From positions 2,666,001 to 2,730,000 of the forward strand of contig NZ_CP140155.1 of NCBI RefSeq assembly GCF_034479375.1: a stretch of DNA of 64,000 nt, given 5' to 3'. Positions within the stretch are counted from its first letter, which is position 1; the number at the start of each line of letters is the position of its first letter. This stretch comes from Rhodopseudomonas palustris. GTDB taxonomy: Bacteria; Pseudomonadota; Alphaproteobacteria; Rhizobiales; Xanthobacteraceae. Below, piece by piece: positions 55,471 through 64,000 of the stretch. The notes beneath the pieces were generated by a model. That model worked only from the letters and a program-made list of their open reading frames with translations. It made no database searches and had not been told where the DNA came from. The translations under genes and the position numbers were made by a program.

Positions 55471-55498
55471 GGGACGCGCGGCTGCGCGCCCTTTTTTT
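55471..55498 (+). terminator. Rho-independent terminator ahead of carB
   Basis: GGG-a-CGCGC (55471-55479) pairs with GCGCG-CCC (55484-55491) with one bulged A, a GGCT loop and a seven-T tail (55492-55498). It lies 36 bases before carB, so it ends the tRNA-like transcript or could serve as an attenuator of carB. Confidence 0.75.
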
Positions 55499-55533
55499 GT
55501 GCCCGAAATTCCCGCCCGCGTCAGCGAGATTTG

Positions 55534-58863
<3,330 letters not shown>

Positions 58864-59095
58864 TCATCACCGGGCGCGTGGCGCGCCCGGCAAATTTGAT
58901 TGGCAACGACGCCGGCAGGACGGGAACCCGCCAGCATCTGGATTGTTTGATCCGGCGTTTCGCGGCGACCCAGGGTACGGCTGGAAGTATTCTCGGGGCA
59001 CCGCTTTGGCGGTTCGCTCCCTTTTTGTAAGCTGACGACATCGCGGATGCGCAGACAGCGGCGCACCGCGACGAATGCTGAAGGATGAAGGCAAG

Positions 59096-59572
59096 ATGGT
59101 CGAAAAGGTACCGATGACGGCGGGCGGCTACGCCGCGCTTTCGGACGAATTGAAGCAGCGCCAGTCGGTGGATCGTCCGCGCATCATCGAGCATATCGCC
59201 GAGGCGCGCTCGCATGGCGACCTGTCCGAAAACGCGGAATATCACGCCGCCAAGGAAGAGCAGTCGCACAACGAGGGCCGCATCGCCGAGCTCGAGGACA
59301 AGCTGGCGCGCGCCGACATCATCGACATCAGCAAGCTCAGCGGCGACACCATCAAGTTCGGCGCCACCGTGACGCTGATCGACGAGGACACCGAGAAGAA
59401 GGCGGTGTGGCAGATCGTCGGCGAGAACGAAGCGGACGCCAAGAAGGGCAAGATCTCGATCACCTCGCCGCTCGCCCGCGCGCTGATCGGCAAGACCAAA
59501 GGCACCTCGGTCGAGGTCGTCGCCCCGGGCGGCGCCAAGGCCTACGAGATCGCCAAGGTCGAGTGGCGCTGA
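59096..59572 (+). CDS. greA: Transcription elongation factor GreA
   Basis: Rescues backtracked RNA polymerase by stimulating transcript cleavage. 158 residues from ATG 59096 ([20 protein letters not shown]) with AAGG upstream, matching the usual GreA length; the in-frame ATG at 59075 adds seven codons. The N-terminal coiled coil (about residues 10-77) holds the acidic tip [14 protein letters not shown] with the expected Asp/Glu pair near GDLSENAEY (residue 43-51). The C-terminal FKBP-like domain contains [21 protein letters not shown] terminator follows directly. Confidence 0.97.
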   Translation: MVEKVPMTAGGYAALSDELKQRQSVDRPRIIEHIAEARSHGDLSENAEYHAAKEEQSHNEGRIAELEDKLARADIIDISKLSGDTIKFGATVTLIDEDTEKKAVWQIVGENEADAKKGKISITSPLARALIGKTKGTSVEVVAPGGAKAYEIAKVEWR

Positions 59573-59603
59573 CGCCTGCTACTACGGCAGAACGATCGAG
59601 CTG

Positions 59604-59627
59604 AAGGCCGCCGCGGGCGGCCTTTTT
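59604..59627 (+). terminator. Rho-independent terminator after greA
   Basis: GGCCGCC (59606-59612) and GGGCGGCC (59615-59622) form a tight stem with a three-base loop, followed by five Ts. It lies 31 bases after the greA stop. Confidence 0.8.
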
Positions 59628-59782
59628 GCTGCGTCGAAGCGGGCTGATCTGCGAGCACGGGACCGATCACGCGCGATCGAATCGAAATCACTTGTCCGTG
59701 TTGCTGTTCTGCGGGTGATGGACAATGACGCGCGCCGCCAAGTATCCACCGGCGATCGACATCGACCAGGGGGATACCGAAC

Positions 59783-60190
59783 GTGGATAGTTTCGCAGCC
59801 AGGTGGCAGCCCTTCGCCCTGAGCCTGTTTCGCTTTGTCACCGGCCTGCTGCTGCTTCAGTACGGCATCGCGAAGCTGTTCAAATATCCGGCCGTCCCTT
59901 ACTTCGCGAAGGTCGAGCTGTTTTCGCTGATCGGGGCCGCCGGCACGCTCGAACTGGTGCTCGGTGCGCTGCTGATGCTCGGACTGTTCACCCGCCCGGT
60001 GGCGTTCATTCTCTCCGGCGAAATGGCGTTCGCTTATTTCCTCGGCCACATGTTCAAGGGCGACACGCCGGTCTGGCTGCCGCTGCTCAACGGCGGCACC
60101 GCGGCGATCCTGTTCTGCTTCGCCTGTCTGTATCTGGCGACGGCGGGCGGCGGGCCGGTCAGCATCGACCGGATGATCCGCGGGCGCTGA
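59783..60190 (+). CDS. DoxX-family membrane protein
   Basis: A 135-residue inner-membrane protein with four hydrophobic segments (about residues 10-30, 48-66, 72-92 and 105-123). LSLFRFVTGLLLLQYGIAKL and LIGAAGTLELVLGALLMLGL followed by LFTRPVAFILSGEMAFAYFL are typical of DoxX. GTG is the start (59783) with GGGGGA upstream. Family members take part in respiratory-chain or redox homeostasis roles, unclear here. It converges on the Lrp-type gene. Confidence 0.85.
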   Translation: MDSFAARWQPFALSLFRFVTGLLLLQYGIAKLFKYPAVPYFAKVELFSLIGAAGTLELVLGALLMLGLFTRPVAFILSGEMAFAYFLGHMFKGDTPVWLPLLNGGTAAILFCFACLYLATAGGGPVSIDRMIRGR

Positions 60191-60211
60191 CGGCGTCGCG
60201 GTGGCGCCCGT

Positions 60212-60694
60212 TCAGGTCGCCGCCGCTTTCAATTCCAGCGGCACCGCCGGGGCATATTTCGAATTGCGCAGCACCAGCGAGGTCCGCACGTTGCGCACGT
60301 GCGGCGCGGCCGTCAGATGAGCGACGAAATTCTGGAACGTCGCCATGTCGGGCGCCACGCATTTGAGGATGAAGTCCACCTCGCCGGACAGCATCCAGCA
60401 TTCCCGGACCAGCGGCTCGTTGCGGACGAATTCCTCGAAACCGCGCAAATCGGCTTCGGCCTGGCTCGACAGATGCACCGAGGCGAACACCGTGACGTCG
60501 AAGCCGAGCTGGGCCGGATCGAGCAATCCGCGATAGCCCTGGATGTAGCCTTCCTCTTCCAGCGTCCGGACCCGCCGCAGACAGGGCGGCGGCGAGATGC
60601 CGACCCGCTTCGCCAATTCGACATTGGTGATTCGGCCGTCTTCCTGGATTTCCTGGAGAATCTTGAGGTCGATCTGATCGAGGCTCTTGGACAC
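60212..60694 (-). CDS. Lrp/AsnC-family transcriptional regulator
   Basis: A 160-residue regulator from GTG 60694 (the next in-frame ATG at 60742 is possible). SLDQIDLKILQEIQEDGRIT and NVELAKRVGISPPPCLRRVR form the helix-turn-helix (about residues 5-50); the RAM ligand domain follows (about 70-150) with GEVDFILKCVAPDM and NVRTSLVLRNSKYAPAVPL. In rhizobia an Lrp gene (lrp3) stands in this same place next to trxB. It is divergent from trxB and probably regulates it or itself from the shared 258-base region. Confidence 0.9.
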   Translation of the reverse strand: MSKSLDQIDLKILQEIQEDGRITNVELAKRVGISPPPCLRRVRTLEEEGYIQGYRGLLDPAQLGFDVTVFASVHLSSQAEADLRGFEEFVRNEPLVRECWMLSGEVDFILKCVAPDMATFQNFVAHLTAAPHVRNVRTSLVLRNSKYAPAVPLELKAAAT

Positions 60695-60951
60695 GCGGCG
60701 AAATCCCGTGTTGCGGATTGGGCGGAAAATCGTCCCCCTCATAACGCACTTGCCCAAACTTGCGCAATTTTATTTCGCGATGCTCACAACTCGTTTGCCA
60801 AACATGGTGGGAAATCCTGCACGGACGTGTTGCAAATCTTGCATAGCTCACCAGATAACATAGACTTCCGGATGAAATCTTCCGCCCAACGGCGATGCCC
60901 CTGCCAGGCAAATCCCTGCTTCGCGCCGCCCTATCTCTGGGGAGCTGAAAC

Positions 60952-61917
60952 GTGCCCAGTCGAGTCCAGGCTAAAGTTGTGATCATCGGTTCCGGACCGG
61001 CCGGTTACACCGCCGCGATCTATGCCGCGCGAGCCATGCTCGAGCCGATCCTGATCCAGGGCATCCAGCCCGGCGGGCAGCTCACCATCACCACTGACGT
61101 CGAGAACTATCCCGGTTTCGCCGACGTCATCCAGGGCCCCTGGCTGATGGAGCAGATGGAGAGGCAGGCCCGGCACGTCGGCACCAAGATCGTGACCGAC
61201 CTCGTCGTCGATCTCGACCTCAGCCAGCGCCCGTTCAAACTGACCTGCGACAGCGGCGACGTCTACATCGCCGATACGGTTATTCTGTGCACCGGCGCGC
61301 AGGCGCGGTGGCTCGGCATCCCGTCGGAGCAGACCTACAAGGGCTTCGGCGTCTCGGCCTGCGCCACCTGCGACGGCTTTTTCTATCGCGGCAAGGACGT
61401 CGTCGTGGTCGGCGGCGGCAACACCGCGGTCGAGGAAGCGCTGTTCCTGACCAATTTCGCCGCCAGCGTCACCATCGTGCATCGCCGCGACCATTTCCGC
61501 GCCGAGCGCATCCTGCAGGATCGCCTGTTCAAGCACCCCAAGATCAAGGTGATCTGGGACAGCGCGATCGACGAGATCTGCGGCAGCGACGGACCGACCA
61601 AGGTCACGCATGTGCGGCTGAAGAACGTCAAGACCGGGGCGCTCAGCGAGGTTCGCGCCGACGGCGTGTTCATCGCCATCGGTCACGCGCCCGCGACCGA
61701 ACTGGTCAAGGACCAGCTCAGGCTGAAGCCGTCCGGCTATGTCGAGGTGGCGCCGAACTCCACCGCGACCTCGGTTCCCGGCGTGTTCGCCGCGGGCGAT
61801 GTCGCCGATGAAACCTATCGCCAGGCCGTCACCGCTGCGGGCCTCGGCTGCATGGCCGCGCTGGAAGCCGAACGCTTCCTCGCAGTGCGAGCCAGCGAAC
61901 GCCAGGCGGCGGAGTAG
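60952..61917 (+). CDS. trxB: Thioredoxin reductase
   Basis: NADPH-dependent reductase keeping thioredoxin reduced. 321 residues, starting GTG 60952 with GGAG 8 bases upstream. FAD loop KVVIIGSGPAGYTAAIYAAR (residues 8-27), QPGGQLTITTDVENYPGF, the redox-active CATC in VSACATCDGFFYRGK (near 137), NADPH loop VVVVGGGNTAVEEALFL (near 152) and the C-terminal GVFAAGDVADETYRQAVTAA are canonical. Two bases separate it from the LysR gene. Confidence 0.97.
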   Translation: MPSRVQAKVVIIGSGPAGYTAAIYAARAMLEPILIQGIQPGGQLTITTDVENYPGFADVIQGPWLMEQMERQARHVGTKIVTDLVVDLDLSQRPFKLTCDSGDVYIADTVILCTGAQARWLGIPSEQTYKGFGVSACATCDGFFYRGKDVVVVGGGNTAVEEALFLTNFAASVTIVHRRDHFRAERILQDRLFKHPKIKVIWDSAIDEICGSDGPTKVTHVRLKNVKTGALSEVRADGVFIAIGHAPATELVKDQLRLKPSGYVEVAPNSTATSVPGVFAAGDVADETYRQAVTAAGLGCMAALEAERFLAVRASERQAAE

Positions 61918-61919
61918 TC

Positions 61920-62843
61920 ATGGCTCGACACCGCGACGGGTTCACCGATATGGATTGGGACAAGCTCAAGGTCTTCCACGCCGCCGCCGAAGCCGGCAGC
62001 TTCACCCATGCGGGTGAGCAGCTCGGTCTGTCGCAATCGGCGGTGTCGCGCCAGGTCAGCGCGCTTGAGCAGGAACTGTCGGTGTCGCTGTTCCACCGGC
62101 ACGCCCGCGGCCTGATCCTGACCGAACAGGGCGACCTGCTGTTCCGCACCGCGCACGACGTCTTCATGCAGTTGCAGGCGGCCCGCGCCAAGCTGACCGA
62201 CAGCCGCGAGCGGCCGAGCGGCGACCTCAAGATCACCACCACGCCCGGCCTCGGCATCCACTGGCTGGTGCCGCGGCTCGGCGAATTCACCGCGCTGTAT
62301 CCTGAGATCCGGATCTCGCTGATCGTCACCGACGAAGAACTCGACCTCTCGATGCGCGAGGCCGACGTCGCGATCCGCACCCGCAAGCCGACCCAGCCCG
62401 ACCTGATCCAGCGCAAGCTGTTCTCGATCGGCTTCCACGCTTATTGCTCGCCGGAATACATCAAGCACTTCGGCACGCCGCGGACGCTCGAGGAACTCGA
62501 CAATCATCGCCTGATCATGCTGAGCGACAGCCAGGTCCCGCCGCATCTGCAGAACCGGAGCTGGCTGGTCGATGCCGGCCGCAACGGCTCCGGACCGCGC
62601 GAGCCCTACTTCAAGGTCAACAACATCCTCGGTCTGGTGCGCGCCTGTCAGCAGGGCCTCGGCATCGCCGCGTTGCCGGACTACCTGGTCGAAGACCCGA
62701 ACCGGCTGGTGCAGTTGTTCGGCGAGGAAGACTCGATCCAGCTCGACACCTACTTCGTCTATCCCGAAGAGTTGAAGACGGTGGCGCGCGTGCAGGTGTT
62801 CCGCGATTTCGTCGTCAACAAGGCGCAGCGCTGGCCGAGCTGA
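61920..62843 (+). CDS. lsrB: LysR-family regulator, LsrB-like
   Basis: A 307-residue LysR regulator. MDWDKLKVFHAAAEAGSFTH and LGLSQSAVSRQVSALEQELS form the winged helix-turn-helix (about residues 11-60), followed by the effector-binding domain (about 98-300). It directly follows trxB, with an Lrp gene upstream, the same order as lrp3-trxB-lsrB in Sinorhizobium, where LsrB is a redox-sensing regulator of antioxidant and lipopolysaccharide genes. Two cysteines (in HAYCSPEY and VRACQQG) could serve sensing. The symbol rests on synteny and family. Confidence 0.82.
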   Translation: MARHRDGFTDMDWDKLKVFHAAAEAGSFTHAGEQLGLSQSAVSRQVSALEQELSVSLFHRHARGLILTEQGDLLFRTAHDVFMQLQAARAKLTDSRERPSGDLKITTTPGLGIHWLVPRLGEFTALYPEIRISLIVTDEELDLSMREADVAIRTRKPTQPDLIQRKLFSIGFHAYCSPEYIKHFGTPRTLEELDNHRLIMLSDSQVPPHLQNRSWLVDAGRNGSGPREPYFKVNNILGLVRACQQGLGIAALPDYLVEDPNRLVQLFGEEDSIQLDTYFVYPEELKTVARVQVFRDFVVNKAQRWPS

Positions 62844-62854
62844 AGACCCCGGTC

Positions 62855-62875
62855 CCCGCATGACTGACATGCGGG
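62855..62875 (+). terminator. Perfect hairpin after lsrB
   Basis: CCCGCATG-actga-CATGCGGG is an 8-base perfect stem 11 bases after the lsrB stop. No T-run, so it is a weak terminator or stabiliser. Confidence 0.4.
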
Positions 62876-62940
62876 CGGACCGCTTGCTGCGATGCGCTTT
62901 CGCAGATCAAATGGCTTCACGCTGAGGGTTCGCACTACGC

Positions 62941-63053
62941 ATGTCCCCCTCCTCCAGTGGTGTGGAGTCTCAGTTACCCCTCTTGGAAGGTGATTGTGTC
63001 GGCCGCACTTGGCCACGACCTTAGCCGGGCTCCTCGCGAGCCCGGTTTTTTTT
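62941..63053 (+). ncRNA. Candidate trans-acting small RNA
   Basis: A roughly 110-base non-coding segment ending in a strong terminator. It contains the CU-rich stretches CCCCCTCCTCC (62945-62955) and ACCCCTCTTGG, which could pair with Shine-Dalgarno sequences, as in alphaproteobacterial sRNAs. The first is partly in a stem CTCC-agtggtgt-GGAG; a second stem GGCC-gcactt-GGCC is at 63001-63014. The family cannot be named from sequence alone; 5' end and promoter are uncertain. Confidence 0.5.
63025..63053 (+). terminator. Strong rho-independent terminator
   Basis: CCGGGCTC (63025-63032) pairs with GAGCCCGG (63038-63045) around a CTCGC loop, then eight Ts (63046-63053). It is too far from lsrB (180 bases) to be its simple end, so it probably ends a separate small RNA. 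Confidence 0.85.
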
Positions 63054-63140
63054 GGCACGTATCGCAGGTCGACGGGCGCGGATTCGACGATCGATCACGG
63101 GCTCAACGCGCGGATCCCCGCGCGCCTGAGTCGAAGCAGC

Positions 63141-63821
63141 TTACGCGGCCTGCTTGTGCATCGCGCCGCCGGCCGAACCGGCCCCACGGATCGCCTTCAC
63201 CGAGCGCTCGATCGCGGCCCAGAGACGGTTGATCTCATAGGCGGCGCGGCCTTCGGACGCATACTCGCGAGCGCCCTGACCTTCGCCGAGCGCCATCAGC
63301 AGGTCGGCGCGGTTGGTGATCTGGCCGCCCCAGACCGGAGCCTTGAACTTCGCCAGCGCGTCGCGGGCGATGGTCACGATCCGGCTCTCGACTTCGTCAC
63401 GCAGAGCCGGCGCACCGTTCAGCACGATGGCGTAAGGCTTGCGATTGGCGCGGCAGGTTTGGATCGTATCCTGCACCGCGTTGACGTCGAACACCCCCGG
63501 ACGCGCCGGAATGATCACCATGGTGGCATTGCGGATCGCGTCTTCGACCACCGCGGACAAATTCGGCGGGGTGTCGATGAACACCCATTCGATGCCGTCG
63601 CGCTTGGCGGATGCGACGATCTCGCCGACCGACCGCGTCGCAGTGCGCAGCGGCGGCTCGTTGGTACCACGCAGCTTGTGCCACAACGTCAGCGAGCCCT
63701 GCGGATCGGCATCGATCAGCAGACACGGGCGCGACGCTTTGTTGACATGAGCAGCCAAGTGCGCGGTCAGGGTGCTTTTCCCGGAGCCGCCCTTACGCGA
63801 CGCAAAGACGATGACGTTCAT
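63141..63821 (-). CDS. Orphan ParA-type ATPase
   Basis: A 226-residue MinD/ParA-family ATPase. Start MNVIVFASRKGGSGKSTLTA has GGGAGG upstream; the ORF extends 22 codons further without support. The deviant Walker A KGGSGKST (residues 10-17) has the signature lysine, DADPQGSL (near 40) is the A' motif, and WVFIDTPPNLSAVVEDAI (near 80) the Walker B. It is shorter than plasmid-type ParA and has no N-terminal DNA-binding domain. No ParB neighbour is visible, so it may position a protein complex rather than DNA. Confidence 0.87.
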   Translation of the reverse strand: MNVIVFASRKGGSGKSTLTAHLAAHVNKASRPCLLIDADPQGSLTLWHKLRGTNEPPLRTATRSVGEIVASAKRDGIEWVFIDTPPNLSAVVEDAIRNATMVIIPARPGVFDVNAVQDTIQTCRANRKPYAIVLNGAPALRDEVESRIVTIARDALAKFKAPVWGGQITNRADLLMALGEGQGAREYASEGRAAYEINRLWAAIERSVKAIRGAGSAGGAMHKQAA

Positions 63822-63834
63822 ACGATGGCCTCCC

Positions 63835-63863
63835 GATTCACCAATAGTTGACAAAGGTGAATC
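63835..63863. promoter_or_regulatory. Inverted repeat upstream of the ParA-type gene
   Basis: GATTCACC (63835-63842) and GGTGAATC (63856-63863) form a perfect 8-base inverted repeat with 13 bases between, and a further GATTCgTG follows at 63871-63878. It lies 14 bases before the ParA start codon, inside the 5' leader or promoter, and may be an operator. Confidence 0.45.
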
Positions 63864-64000
63864 AGGACGCTGATTCGTGAAAGACAAAATTGCATGCAGC
63901 GACTCGTGCGTTGCCAGATTGCATCGGCAGATGGCTTTTGAGTCACACTAATCGCTTGCCACCCGCAGTCATCAAGCCTTCATGCGCGATTCGCCCGCAT

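Noticed and set aside
55289..55498. Two-piece permuted tmRNA
   Set aside because: The CCA end is followed by a hairpin rather than the expected loop and 5' acceptor strand. The matching 5' acceptor strand is upstream at exactly tRNA distance. No G-U identity pair for alanine and no tag reading frame is seen.

Overview
The window looks like chromosomal DNA of a GC-rich alphaproteobacterium of the Rhodopseudomonas/Bradyrhizobium group. This rests on the high GC content and codon use, three palindromic intergenic repeats of the kind common in Rhizobiales, tandem branched-chain-amino-acid-type (liv) ABC transporters, and the order lrp - trxB - LysR regulator known from rhizobia. The species call is inference; there is no rRNA here to confirm it.

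Layout. (1) 1-13,073: uptake and accessory genes. The end of one liv operon (livM-livG-livF) is followed by a MerR regulator overlapping a carboxymuconolactone-decarboxylase-family gene, two membrane-protein genes, and a second liv operon (livG, acyl-CoA synthetase, livH, livM, binding protein, livF). (2) 13,113-53,115: a 40-kb surface-polysaccharide locus on both strands. It encodes dTDP-L-rhamnose synthesis (rfbA, rfbB, rfbC, rfbD), GDP-mannose and GDP-D-rhamnose synthesis (phosphohexomutase, manC, gmd, rmd), UDP-ManNAc formation (wecB), a CDP-glucose-derived sugar cassette (rfbF, C-methyltransferase, RfbC-like epimerase, two reductases/epimerases), at least nine glycosyltransferases, a Wzm/Wzt ABC exporter and a 2-deoxy-scyllo-inosose-synthase-like cyclase. 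No polymerase, flippase or O-antigen ligase is visible, which fits an ABC-exported glycan. (3) 53,141-64,000: housekeeping genes: two small proteins, msrB-msrA, a degenerate tRNA-Cys-like element and terminator ahead of carB, greA, a DoxX protein, the lrp/trxB/lsrB group, a candidate small RNA with a strong terminator, and an orphan ParA-type ATPase.

How the parts fit. The sugar-nucleotide genes feed the glycosyltransferases, and the glycan would leave through Wzm/Wzt. The CDP-sugar cassette and the cyclase next to an SDR, a DUF5672 protein and repeat-bearing glycosyltransferases suggest unusual decorations: a branched sugar and possibly a cyclitol. The cyclase module (42,751-50,158) is the best candidate for something undescribed. 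The tRNA-like leader before carB and the small RNA after lsrB are the best non-coding candidates.
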